NCBI GenBank assembly: GCA_021838635.1
Contig: JAKCDC010000016.1
Coordinates: 376 to 57,996, forward strand
Origin: Pseudomonadota bacterium
GTDB taxonomy: Bacteria > Pseudomonadota > Gammaproteobacteria > Steroidobacterales > Steroidobacteraceae
DNA: 57,621 nucleotides
Direction: 5' to 3'
This document shows positions 16,850-25,486 of this stretch, one piece after another. Numbering within the stretch: position 1 is the stretch's first letter; every line of letters begins with the position of its first letter. The notes below the pieces were generated by a model that had not been told where the DNA came from, ran no database searches, and saw only the letters and a program-made list of their open reading frames with translations. Position numbers and translations under genes: made by a program.

Positions 16850-17788
16850 ATGAACAACGATCAATTCGATGATACGCAACGCAAGGCTCTGCGCCTTTTG
16901 ACTCGGGTATTCGGTCTTGTCTGGCTGGTGAACGCGGGCTTTCAGGCGATGGCCTGGCTGGCGGTCGCGAACGCGCACGGGAATTTCCTGCACGCACTCG
17001 CAAAGCCTGCCTCGAAGGTGCCCGCGGCAGTACGCCCCCTTCTCTTGGCCGCGCTGCATGGGGCGCAGGCGGTTGGCCCGAAACCCGTTGCGCTGTTGAT
17101 GGTGGCGATTGCAGTCCTGCTTGGTGCAGCACTGCTGAGTGGACGGAAAGTCGCTTTGGCGGCACGCGTCGGTGTGTGCTACAGCGTCATCTGCTGGATT
17201 TTCCTGAACGGCTTTGGCTACCCCTATAGCGGCGGGCAGACCGATCCCGGGGTCTTCGTGGCGTACGCGATCGCGTTCATGTTCGTGTGGTCGATCGCGC
17301 CTCTGCTCGAGGGACGCGGACCAGATGAGCCGAAGAGCGACAACCGCCTGTGGGAGGTCGCACGCCTGAGCTTCGCCGTGCTGTGGCTGTTCGATGCCTT
17401 CCTGAAATGGCTGCCAGCGTTCCTGTTCCATTTCACGAGCCAGATCACCGGGGTGATACCCGGTCAGCCGCACTGGGTCGCCGTATGGCTCGGATTCGTC
17501 GCCGCCATGGTGCATGCCGTCGGCCCCATCCCGGTCGGCATCCTGGTCGGACTATCCGAAACGGCGATCGCCCTCGCCCTGCTGAGCGGCAAATGGCTTC
17601 GCCTCGCGATTCCCTTCGGTATGGCGTACTCGCTGTCGGTCTGGGTGACCGCCGAGGCGTTCGGCGGTCCTTATTCGAGCGCTGGCACCGGAGTTCGAGG
17701 CAACGTACTCGGCAACGTGCTCATTTACTTGATTCCCTTCCTCTTCCTGTGGATTGCCGAATCGCACCAGCGCGTGGCCGAAGCCTAA
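16850..17788 (+). CDS. DoxX-like integral membrane protein with internal duplication
   Basis: From the ATG at 16850 the protein has 312 residues and about eight hydrophobic segments. The two halves match each other. VFGLVWLVNAGFQAM, HGAQAVGP, ALLSGRKVALAARVGVCYSV and FGYPYSGG in the first half correspond to SFAVLWLFDAFLKWL, VHAVGPIP, ALLSGKWLRLAIPFGMAYSL and FGGPYSSAG in the second. Each half therefore resembles a four-helix DoxX-like unit. The function is unknown; DoxX proteins associate with redox or oxidative-stress systems. Upstream sequence in the same frame lacks membrane character and is not included. A strong terminator hairpin follows the stop. Confidence 0.72.
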   Translation: MNNDQFDDTQRKALRLLTRVFGLVWLVNAGFQAMAWLAVANAHGNFLHALAKPASKVPAAVRPLLLAALHGAQAVGPKPVALLMVAIAVLLGAALLSGRKVALAARVGVCYSVICWIFLNGFGYPYSGGQTDPGVFVAYAIAFMFVWSIAPLLEGRGPDEPKSDNRLWEVARLSFAVLWLFDAFLKWLPAFLFHFTSQITGVIPGQPHWVAVWLGFVAAMVHAVGPIPVGILVGLSETAIALALLSGKWLRLAIPFGMAYSLSVWVTAEAFGGPYSSAGTGVRGNVLGNVLIYLIPFLFLWIAESHQRVAEA

Positions 17789-17798
17789 TCCGTGCGCA

Positions 17799-17838
17799 AC
17801 CGATGGGCGCGCAGCGCCGCAGCTGCGCGCCCATCGGT
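17799..17838. terminator. Bidirectional terminator hairpin
   Basis: A perfect 17-bp inverted repeat (arms ACCGATGGGCGCGCAGC and its complement) with a 6-nt loop lies between the convergent DoxX-like gene and the TonB receptor gene. There is no long T run, so efficiency is uncertain. Confidence 0.65.
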
Positions 17839-17941
17839 CTGCACCCTCCTCGGTCTCATCACGGTCAACCGGAACCGCGTGTTCACCGGCAGCGCCAGGG
17901 GATGAGCGCTGCGGGCAAGCCCATTGCAGACGGGGGCGCTC

Positions 17942-20900
17942 TCAGCGCAGGTGGTACCGTACGGTCGCATACACGTAGCGGCCGCGCGGATCTCCGTAGC
18001 TGAGGTCATAACCGCCAACGAAATTGTTCGCAATCGAACCGTAGTTCGTGTACGGCGGATTCTGATTGAAAAGGTTGATCACCCCCACGGTGAAGTCGAA
18101 ATGACGAACGCCGGAATAGGAAGCCTGCGTATTGATCGTGTCGTACGCCGAGACGTAGCGCGCGACCCGCGTGATCGTTGAGGGGGTATCCATATAAGGC
18201 TCCTGGTAATTCTGAGTCACCGAGAACTCCCAGGAGGCCGTTCTATAACCGAGTGTCAGAGTGTGGCGCCACCGGATGACGGCGCCTCCCGTCTCACCGA
18301 CCGAGGAGAGACCCTGGTTCACTACGTCGGTCCAGGTGCCGTTGTAGTTCTGCACCGCGTATTTGTAGAAATACGCTCCATTGGCCCGCACAAAAAGGTC
18401 GCCGGGTCCCACGCGCTTGTCATAGCTCAGCGTGATGTCAAGGCCGCTGAGGTAGGTCTTGAAAAGATTCGCCGCGGTTTGGCTGATGGAGACGATGTTG
18501 CCCGATGAGTCGCGAGTGACGAAGCGCGAGAACTCGGCAGCGGTCTGGGTATTCTGCAGAATGACCGAATACGGCAGGCCGCCACTTGCAATCTCATTGC
18601 GCATGTAAATCCAGAACGAATCCAAATCCAGGCGCAGACCACGTACCGGTTCGAGCACCGTTCCCAACGTGTAGTTGATCGACTTCTCGGGTTTGAGGTT
18701 CGGGTTACCGCCCGTGACGGTCGTGAACTGCTCGCTGCACGCAGGATTGTTCGGATTAAATACCGGACATTGGACCGGATCTCGCGTTCCGTTCGAAGTG
18801 ACACTGAAGGTCTGAGGTGCATACAGGTCAAGGAGCGACGGCGCGCGGAAACCAGTTCCGGCAGATCCGCGCAACTGCAACCAGCTCAGTGGTTTCCAAT
18901 GCAGCCAGAGTTGTGGATTGACTGTGCTGCCCACCGTTTGGTAGTGATCCCACCGTACCGCAATGTCTCCCTGCAGGGAGTGCACGATATAGCCATTCAA
19001 CTCAAAGTACGCAGCCTGTGCGGTGCGTGAGGCGGATTCGGGCAGCGAATTGCCACCCAAACCGCCGACGTCGCCTTGCTGCAGAACCAGCGCGGGCGAA
19101 TAGTCGTAGGTCTCGCGACGCAGCTCTGCGCCGACGGCGACTCGCAATGGCCCCGCAGGCAGCTGCGCGATCTTTCGGCTGGCGCTCGCATCGAGACTCG
19201 TCAGCGAGGTTTTGGTCGTAAAGTCCTGGCCAATGAACTGGTCCGCTTGAGCTTGCGCGAGTGCGCTCGCGCTTTGGGTGGGGCCAAACGGGTTGATGAC
19301 GCCTGAGTCGAGCAGCGGCATGATCGTCGAGTACAACGGCCAGCCATGCTCCAGATTGTCGGACAGGGCCGTTTGACCGAAGAGCAGCGACCCATTGTAA
19401 TGCCAGCCGATGGCACTGCCCTTGATGCCAGCCACCACCCGCGTCGTGTTCGTCCGGTCGAGCGTCTGACGTATGCCGTTGGCAAAGTCGCGGTAGATGA
19501 GGTTCAGGGGCTCCCCGGCGAGTCCATGAGCCGCCGCCCAAGCGGTCGGATAGTAGGGACTCGTGGGCGGCAGCAGGAATGCCCCCTGGCCCGGCTTGGC
19601 ATTTGGATTGTTGTACCCCGGATACTGCGTCGCAAGCAAATTGGATAGATATGCGATATACGGGTTTCCCGGCAACAACGGGTTGAGGAACGCAAGCGGA
19701 ACCGGCTGCGTATACGTCGTCTGACGCACCTGTGAGAACAGCACATTGCCGTAGAACTCGGTGGAATGGGTCAACCGATAAGTGCCATTCAGAATGAGAC
19801 TGTAGCGGGACCGCTTCGGTTGTAGCGAATCGTAGGGCGAATTATCGAACCGGCATTGCGTCGGGTAGTTCGCGTCGTTGAGCGACGTCGGCGCGCAATT
19901 TCCGACTTCCGGACTGTATATGCCCCCGTGCGGCAGCACCGCATTGGGCGGAATGAGCACATTCGCCGGGAAGGCAAAAAATGACGTGACGTCGTTGCCA
20001 TAACCCGGACTGTAGCGACTGGCGTAGGACCGTGATGAACCCATGATGGGCGATTTGTGGTCGTACTCCAATCCGATGCCAACGTTGTAGCGGTCTCTTT
20101 CAAGTGACCCAGTGCCCGCATAGATCGAGATGTCCTCGGCGGTGCCACCGCCGGCCTGAGTCGGGGTCCCTATCGTCGCACTCGCATCCAGCCCCTGAAA
20201 GTCGGACTTCAGAATGAAATTCACCACCCCGGCGATCGCATCACTGCCGTACACGGCGGATGCGCCGTTCTCAAGAACTTCCACGCGCTGAACCGCAGCG
20301 AGCGGAATGGAGCCGACATCGACCGAGTCGCCCGCCGTGCTGACTGGCATCCGCAGTCCATTGACGAGCACTAACGTGCGGGCAGCGCCGAGACCATGCA
20401 GCGAGACCGTCTCGATCCCACCGGTGACGAAACCGGTCGCCTGCGCCGTCGTGACACTACCGACACTGCTGGTGGAGGTGACCTGTTGCAGCAGCTGCGG
20501 AACGCTGGTCGCGCCTGACAGGCGGATATCGCGCCGGCTCAGTATCTGCACCGGCAGCGCATTCAATGTATCGACTCCGCGAATACGCGTGCCGGTGACC
20601 ACGACCGCGTGCAGCGTGGTGGCGTCCGTTCTCGAGCCGCTTTGCGCAAACGGCGGATCCGACGCCGCGCGGGCACCGGCCCCCGCGAAGGTGGTCCTCG
20701 GGGTGCGGGGTGTGCCACGGGTCTTCTCGGCTCGAGGATCGCCGACCTTAGGGTCTGCCTCTGGTGTCGCGCCGGCCGCGGGTGGGTCGGCCGCCACTTG
20801 GCCAGTGACCGGTACGATCGTGATCGTATGGACGTCGATGTAACGAAACGTCAGACCAGTCCCGGCGAGCGCGTGTTTGAGGGCCTCGGACAGCGTGAAG

Positions 20901-21115
20901 CTCCCCACAACTCCAGGGCTGCGGCGGCTCGCAACATCTTTGGAGGGGTAGACAATTTGGAAACCGAACTCCTGTGCGAGGCTGCGCAACGCCGGCCGCA
21001 GGGGTTCCGGCGGAATATTGGTGCTGATCCGGGTGGCTACGGCTTGCGCCACGGCACCTGTTGACACTCCGGCCACGACCATGCCAAACGCCACGGCGAT
21101 GACTTCCGCCCGCAT
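17942..21115 (-). CDS. TonB-dependent receptor with N-terminal STN signalling domain
   Basis: A 1057-residue outer-membrane receptor. A signal peptide (MVVAGVSTGAVAQA) is followed by an STN domain at about 35-95 (LRSLAQEFGFQIVYPSKDV ... FTLSEALKHALAGTGLTFRY), the part that contacts the FecR anti-sigma factor. A Pro/Ala linker, a TonB box (HAVVVTGTRI), a plug domain with TLVLVNGLRMP and VEVLENGASAVYGSDAIAG, and a long beta-barrel ending YVYATVRYHLR follow. ATG 21115 has GGGGAG 8 bp upstream. It belongs with the fecR- and fecI-like genes upstream, giving a surface signalling route for an unknown ligand. The plug is of the type common in Xanthomonadales and sphingomonads, where many substrates are carbohydrates, peptides or siderophores. 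Confidence 0.93.
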   Translation of the reverse strand: MRAEVIAVAFGMVVAGVSTGAVAQAVATRISTNIPPEPLRPALRSLAQEFGFQIVYPSKDVASRRSPGVVGSFTLSEALKHALAGTGLTFRYIDVHTITIVPVTGQVAADPPAAGATPEADPKVGDPRAEKTRGTPRTPRTTFAGAGARAASDPPFAQSGSRTDATTLHAVVVTGTRIRGVDTLNALPVQILSRRDIRLSGATSVPQLLQQVTSTSSVGSVTTAQATGFVTGGIETVSLHGLGAARTLVLVNGLRMPVSTAGDSVDVGSIPLAAVQRVEVLENGASAVYGSDAIAGVVNFILKSDFQGLDASATIGTPTQAGGGTAEDISIYAGTGSLERDRYNVGIGLEYDHKSPIMGSSRSYASRYSPGYGNDVTSFFAFPANVLIPPNAVLPHGGIYSPEVGNCAPTSLNDANYPTQCRFDNSPYDSLQPKRSRYSLILNGTYRLTHSTEFYGNVLFSQVRQTTYTQPVPLAFLNPLLPGNPYIAYLSNLLATQYPGYNNPNAKPGQGAFLLPPTSPYYPTAWAAAHGLAGEPLNLIYRDFANGIRQTLDRTNTTRVVAGIKGSAIGWHYNGSLLFGQTALSDNLEHGWPLYSTIMPLLDSGVINPFGPTQSASALAQAQADQFIGQDFTTKTSLTSLDASASRKIAQLPAGPLRVAVGAELRRETYDYSPALVLQQGDVGGLGGNSLPESASRTAQAAYFELNGYIVHSLQGDIAVRWDHYQTVGSTVNPQLWLHWKPLSWLQLRGSAGTGFRAPSLLDLYAPQTFSVTSNGTRDPVQCPVFNPNNPACSEQFTTVTGGNPNLKPEKSINYTLGTVLEPVRGLRLDLDSFWIYMRNEIASGGLPYSVILQNTQTAAEFSRFVTRDSSGNIVSISQTAANLFKTYLSGLDITLSYDKRVGPGDLFVRANGAYFYKYAVQNYNGTWTDVVNQGLSSVGETGGAVIRWRHTLTLGYRTASWEFSVTQNYQEPYMDTPSTITRVARYVSAYDTINTQASYSGVRHFDFTVGVINLFNQNPPYTNYGSIANNFVGGYDLSYGDPRGRYVYATVRYHLR

Positions 21116-21241
21116 AAGCAGTCTCCCCTGATCGTTTTAATCGATTCTGATCGGCCCACGTCATACGCGATGTCGCGATGCGGGACTGTTCACAATATGA
21201 GCGTGCATGGGGCGGTTTTATACCCCGCCGGGAGTGAAAAC

Positions 21242-22348
21242 TTATCGGTCCACTTGGCGGGCGATCAGCACCCGCCCGCCGACCTCGGTCACCTTGATGC
21301 CGGGGTACTGGCGCAGGAACGCGATCAGAGAGTCCGGATTGGTGGAGGCGAACACCCCATCGATCCTGAATTTCTCCAGCGAGGGGGAGGTGATCACCAG
21401 ATGTCGGGCGTTGTAGCGGTTGAACTCCTGCACCACGTTGCGCAGCTCGGTGGAGGCAAAGATGAGCTTGCGATGCACCCAGGCGATCGCATCGCGCGTG
21501 TTCGCCGCTACCGGCTGCAGACGCCGCGTCGGCGAGACCGTCACTTGCTGGCCGGCGGTCAGATAAACTCTGGACCGATCCGCGATGCCGTGGGCGGCGG
21601 ACTGCCTGAGCCGATTGGTCGCTGGCGCCCCGGTCGGGCGGGGACGCGCGACCACCACCTTGCCCTCGATCACGGTGACGATGGCCTCGGCGCGCAGCAA
21701 ATTCACGTCGAATTGCGTGCCGATCGCGCGCACGACGGTTGCGCGGGTACGTACGATGAACGGTCGATTGGCTTCGAACGTATCGGCGAAGAGCGCCTGT
21801 CCGCGCACTAAGTCGATCTCCCTTTGATGCCTGTTGTAGCGCACGATGATTCGGGAGCGGGCATTCAGATCGACGACCGAGCCGTCGGCAAGCGTGATGG
21901 TGCGCTTCTGGCCGATTCCGGTGGCATACGAGGTCGTGCCGGAGCGGATCCAGAGAGTGATCAGCCCCGTACCGATGAGCACAAGCGCGCCGGCCGCCCA
22001 GGATATCCGGGCTGGCCGCAACCACAGGGGCCGCTGTCGATCCCGAGCGGGGGCCGCGGCGCCCGGAAACGGGACAAGATTGTCCGTATCGCTCGCTTCG
22101 GCGATGAGCGCCTCCTTGGAGAAGCGTGCGCTCATATCCAGAGTGCCGGCGCGGTTCCAGCGCGAGGCCACCTCCAGGTACGCCGTCATGTGCGCCGGGG
22201 CCTGCTGCAGCCAGGCACAGAACGCCTGGCGCGTCGCCTCGTCCACAGCACCGGCGCGGAATTCCACGAACCACTCGCAGGCCTGCTCGTAGACTTCGTG
22301 CGAATACCTTTTGCCTATGCGTGCGCTCACGTAGTGCCTACCGTGCAT
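21242..22348 (-). CDS. FecR family anti-sigma factor / sigma regulator
   Basis: A 368-residue single-pass protein. An N-terminal cytoplasmic part (about 15-60, ACEWFVEFRAGAVDEATRQAF ending CAWL) is the FecR N-domain that binds the ECF sigma factor. A membrane helix follows at about 113-135 (AAGALVLIGTGLITLWI). The FecR domain proper is periplasmic (GIGQKRTITLADGSVVDLNAR), and the C-terminus (LEKFRIDGVFASTNPDSL) is an STN-like part that contacts the receptor. The start overlaps the sigma gene by 11 bp; a GTG at 22330 with AGG upstream is an alternative. It passes the receptor signal to the sigma factor. Confidence 0.92.
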   Translation of the reverse strand: MHGRHYVSARIGKRYSHEVYEQACEWFVEFRAGAVDEATRQAFCAWLQQAPAHMTAYLEVASRWNRAGTLDMSARFSKEALIAEASDTDNLVPFPGAAAPARDRQRPLWLRPARISWAAGALVLIGTGLITLWIRSGTTSYATGIGQKRTITLADGSVVDLNARSRIIVRYNRHQREIDLVRGQALFADTFEANRPFIVRTRATVVRAIGTQFDVNLLRAEAIVTVIEGKVVVARPRPTGAPATNRLRQSAAHGIADRSRVYLTAGQQVTVSPTRRLQPVAANTRDAIAWVHRKLIFASTELRNVVQEFNRYNARHLVITSPSLEKFRIDGVFASTNPDSLIAFLRQYPGIKVTEVGGRVLIARQVDR

Positions 22349-22853
22349 CGAGATGCTGGTGGAGCTGCTGAAGCGCCTTGGCGAGGTACTTCTTGGCCAT
22401 CGGAAAGGAAATACGCAACTCGCGACTGATTTCCTTCAGGGTCATGCCGTACTGGCGGTGCAGTACGAAGGTGGCACGAGCTTTCGGGGACAGCCGCTCC
22501 AGGGCGCGCGTAAACGCCTCCAGGCACTGCTGACCGTGGGCCTGCAGGAGCGGGTCGGCATCCGGCGAGGCTGGCAGCTGCGCCAGCAGCTCCTCGGCCT
22601 GCACCGCCGGCGGGATAGCGGAATTCTGCAGTGCATGCTGTTGGGCGACATGCAACGCAACGGTGAACAGGTAGGCCTCCGGGGAGCGGATGGCATCGCC
22701 ATCGGGGACGCGCAGCATCCGCAGGAATACCTCCTGGGTCAGGTCCGGGATGTCCGCAGGATTGCGGACTCGGAACGAAAAGAAGCGCCGCAACCGCTCG
22801 CCCTGAGAGTGTGCAAGCGTGGCGGCGAGGCTCGGAGACTTATCCGGCGGCAT
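22338..22853 (-). CDS. ECF RNA polymerase sigma factor, FecI-like
   Basis: From ATG 22853 the protein has 171 residues. Region 2 is visible as RRFFSFRVRNPADIPDLTQE followed by VFLRML, and region 4 as LSPKARATFVLHRQYGMTLK followed by EISRELRISFPMAKKYLAKAL. Length and order match FecI-type sigma factors. A GTG at 22901 would add 16 residues. Its 3' end overlaps the FecR gene. It likely drives transcription of the TonB receptor downstream when released by FecR; I did not identify its promoter motif. Confidence 0.9.
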   Translation of the reverse strand: MPPDKSPSLAATLAHSQGERLRRFFSFRVRNPADIPDLTQEVFLRMLRVPDGDAIRSPEAYLFTVALHVAQQHALQNSAIPPAVQAEELLAQLPASPDADPLLQAHGQQCLEAFTRALERLSPKARATFVLHRQYGMTLKEISRELRISFPMAKKYLAKALQQLHQHLDAR

Positions 22854-22901
22854 GGGCGATCGGCGGCAGAGACCTGTGCATTCGTTGTTCAAAGATCGCA
22901 C

Positions 22902-23713
22902 TAAGTGCCCAATTTATACCCTCCTCGCCAAAAAAAATTGCGATTCCCATGGCGGGGAGCAACCGGCCTCTCTAGGCGGAATCGCGCGCCGGCGCGAAGG
23001 ACGACCGAAAGCCGCCGCAGATGCACACGTCGGCGGACGATGGGCCGGCCACACTGGAATCGGTGAATGAATAATTCCTTTTATAATCAATATCTTTTGG
23101 AATGCTTTGAGGATCGGTTCTCGGCGCCCGCCGCCGCACTCCGATGACGGGATTCGACCAACTATCAGGCCGACGCGGTGACTCCCGGGATCTGCTCAGC
23201 GACTGAGGAGAGCTGCGGGCGTCGGCGGCAAGCTCGGCACGGTCTCACCGGGAATCCTCCGGTCGGGGTGATGCGTAACGCAACGGCATCGCGCAATCGC
23301 TGCAACAGCTTGCCGACCACCTCGTTCGCACGTTCTGCGAATGCGTGCGCGGCCGGCCGCACCGATCCACCGATCGGTTCGGTCCCGGCCGAACGCCGTG
23401 CACAATTCCATATCGAGTCGCACCTGGGGCGGTCTCCGCCTGCGCGAGATCCGCGTGCAACCGGCCGCCCTGATCTGGATCACCGTCTTATCGGAGCGTC
23501 CCGGTTTGGAACAATGCCCTCGCCGCTTGTCACCAACGGCTTGATGGCCGGCGGCCGTACACCGGCCGTGCTATACGCGAGCGAGACACCTGTCCGGTCC
23601 GGCCGGTCAGTGCCGTTCTGGCCCGATCCGGCTGTCTTGAACGTGGACAGAAGCGCGCTCAGGCCTCATTGCGCGTTGCCCATAGTTCGCCTGGGTTGAA
23701 CCACGAGCACCGC
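22902..23713. other. Intergenic region, no gene recognised
   Basis: About 800 bp between the sigma-factor gene and the GNAT gene. A frame at 23178-23699 gives an Arg/Pro-rich product without domain. A short AT-rich part at about 23065-23102 (containing TTTTATAATCAATATC) stands out from the GC-rich surroundings and could be a promoter region, but no gene start follows it closely. Confidence 0.35.
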
Positions 23714-24154
23714 GTGAACGTCACTCTACGCGAGATCACCGCCAACGACCCGTCTCTTGAGGCGGACCTGTATCCGCTGCTCGCGGCCTTGCGGCCTGGA
23801 CTCAGCGTCGATACTTTCGATACGCTGTTAACTGAAGGTCGCGAGCAGGGTCTGCGAGTGCTCGTTGCCGACCAGGGCGCGGATCGGTGCATCGGCGCGG
23901 CATTGTACCGAATCGTGGCAACGAGCCGGGGTCGGGTCACATTCCTCGACGATCTGGTGACCAACCCGGCACGCCGGTCCAAAGGCGTCGGTGCCGCGCT
24001 GCTCGCTGAAGTCGAACGGCGCGGACGCGCCGCAGGCTGCGAGCGACTCGAGCTCGATTCCGGGGTGAATAATCAGGGTTCGCACCGTTTCTATCATCGA
24101 CACGGTCTGCACATCCTCGCCCTGCATTTCGCTAAGGAATTGGAGTCCGCGTAG
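23714..24154 (+). CDS. GNAT family N-acetyltransferase
   Basis: About 146 residues from GTG 23714. The acetyl-CoA binding motif A is clear (FLDDLVTNPARRSKGVGAAL followed by LLAEVERRGRAAGC), then motif B (LELDSGVNNQGSHRFYHRHGL). The N-terminus starts VTLREITANDPSLEADLYPLL, typical of small GNATs of the RimI/YhbS type. TTG codons at 23669 and 23696 could give slightly longer forms. The acceptor substrate is unknown. The gene stands alone and converges on a membrane transporter gene. Confidence 0.85.
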   Translation: MNVTLREITANDPSLEADLYPLLAALRPGLSVDTFDTLLTEGREQGLRVLVADQGADRCIGAALYRIVATSRGRVTFLDDLVTNPARRSKGVGAALLAEVERRGRAAGCERLELDSGVNNQGSHRFYHRHGLHILALHFAKELESA

Positions 24155-24190
24155 CCCGGCCGGCCGCGTGTGGCGGCACGCTCGCGCGCC

Positions 24191-24220
24191 GCAGCCCAGC
24201 CCAGCCCAGCGCAGCGCAGC
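24191..24220 (+). repeat. Short tandem repeat of a CAGCC/CAGCG pentamer
   Basis: Six near-identical 5-bp units, of the forms CAGCC and CAGCG, lie between two convergent genes. It is a simple microsatellite-like tract with no coding role seen. Confidence 0.5.
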
Positions 24221-24229
24221 GTGGAAAGA

Positions 24230-25357
24230 CTATGACCGGCGCGCACCGATGGACCATGCGGTATACACACACTTCAGGTTCCATCCGGCAGTGGCGCTCC
24301 ACAAGACTAGCGTCGCATCGGCAGCGCCGACTCCGAGGGTGCTGAGGACGGACGCGTGCAGCACCTGGCCGGCCTGAAGTGCTCCAAGTGCGAACACGGA
24401 AGTAGAGAATGTCGGCGGCCAAGGCGCCATGGCCCGAAACCCGCTCTCCCGCAGCAGAAACCACGCGCTCAGCAGCAGCACCGGCACGCTCAAAAGGAGC
24501 GCGGCACCAATAGACATTACGGTCGCATCGGCAAGCCACTGCGCGGGCAGTACCCGTGGGCGCTGTTGCAGCACCTGCCCGAGCGCCGCAGCCCCGAGCC
24601 CTGCGCAGCCCATGGCGATCCACCAGGACACCCGTGCGACATGGGCGAGGCCATAGCGCCGGATTCGCAGCCCCGCCAAGACAAAGAACGCCCAATAGCC
24701 GAGCGCGCCGATGACAGTGCTCGCGGCCGCGAGCCGGCGCATTGGGTCAGGCCAGTATCCCGCGAGCGCTGAAGCCATGCGACCGGTCGCAATGGCCACG
24801 CCGAGGAACGTCGCAGGCACTAGAAACCAGGTGCCGTCGAACGAGTGCAGATCGAGGCCCCGAGTCGCCAGTGACCAGGTAAATCGACCGACCGCCATCA
24901 CCGTGGTCACCCAGGCCACCACCAGACAGAGCCCCGCGACCACCAATGATCCGCCGGTGGCCGGCGGATCGATTGCCAGCATCCCGCTGGCAATCACCGC
25001 CAGACCGAGCGGCACCGTGTGCACTCCACAATGCTCATGCGCCGGACCCACGGTCCACCACGCACGCCACACGAAGCGCGACTGCGCGCGATGCACTCCG
25101 ATGCTGCGAACACTGGTCCACACCGCCTGCACAATGGCAAGGCCGAGCAGCGGCCGCATCAGCGGCGCCACGCCGCACCGCCCGGCCAGCGCCGAAACGC
25201 CTGCGGTTGCCATGATGGCGCCGAACGGCAATCCGCCGCGCAACGCCGCGACGCCGCGCGGCGCTCGAATCAGGTTCGCCGGCCCGCTTGCTGAGGGTAA
25301 CTGGAGAGTTCCGCCGCACACGATGACGCTCCATCGGGTCATACCCGTGAGGGGCAT
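24230..25357 (-). CDS. TDT/SLAC1-like anion or dicarboxylate transporter
   Basis: About 375 residues from ATG 25357, with some ten hydrophobic segments. The first (LPFGAIMATAGVSALAG) has the pattern of the TDT/SLAC1 family, where a short PxxFxIVMATG element opens the domain. Later DGTWFLVPATFLGVAIATG matches the conserved TDT pore segment. The family includes TehA, malic-acid permeases and plant SLAC1 anion channels. Similarity is moderate, so the substrate is open. The gene follows a CLC chloride channel gene on the same strand by about 130 bp, so the two could act together in anion handling. An ATG at 25342 is an alternative start. Confidence 0.6.
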   Translation of the reverse strand: MPLTGMTRWSVIVCGGTLQLPSASGPANLIRAPRGVAALRGGLPFGAIMATAGVSALAGRCGVAPLMRPLLGLAIVQAVWTSVRSIGVHRAQSRFVWRAWWTVGPAHEHCGVHTVPLGLAVIASGMLAIDPPATGGSLVVAGLCLVVAWVTTVMAVGRFTWSLATRGLDLHSFDGTWFLVPATFLGVAIATGRMASALAGYWPDPMRRLAAASTVIGALGYWAFFVLAGLRIRRYGLAHVARVSWWIAMGCAGLGAAALGQVLQQRPRVLPAQWLADATVMSIGAALLLSVPVLLLSAWFLLRESGFRAMAPWPPTFSTSVFALGALQAGQVLHASVLSTLGVGAADATLVLWSATAGWNLKCVYTAWSIGARRS

Positions 25358-25486
25358 GAGGGTACACCGCGGATCACACTCCGGAGTCAATATGCCGCGG
25401 GTCGCGCGTGGGACCGGCGATGCGCTGTGGCTTAGCCGCCGCTCCGCGGTGCGTCCGCGTGCCGCCCGATCGACCGCAACCAATCG

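Noticed and set aside
20748-22274. 508-codon minus-strand frame over the FecR gene and the receptor start
   Set aside because: Out-of-frame shadow of FecR and the receptor, rich in Arg/Gly, no motif.
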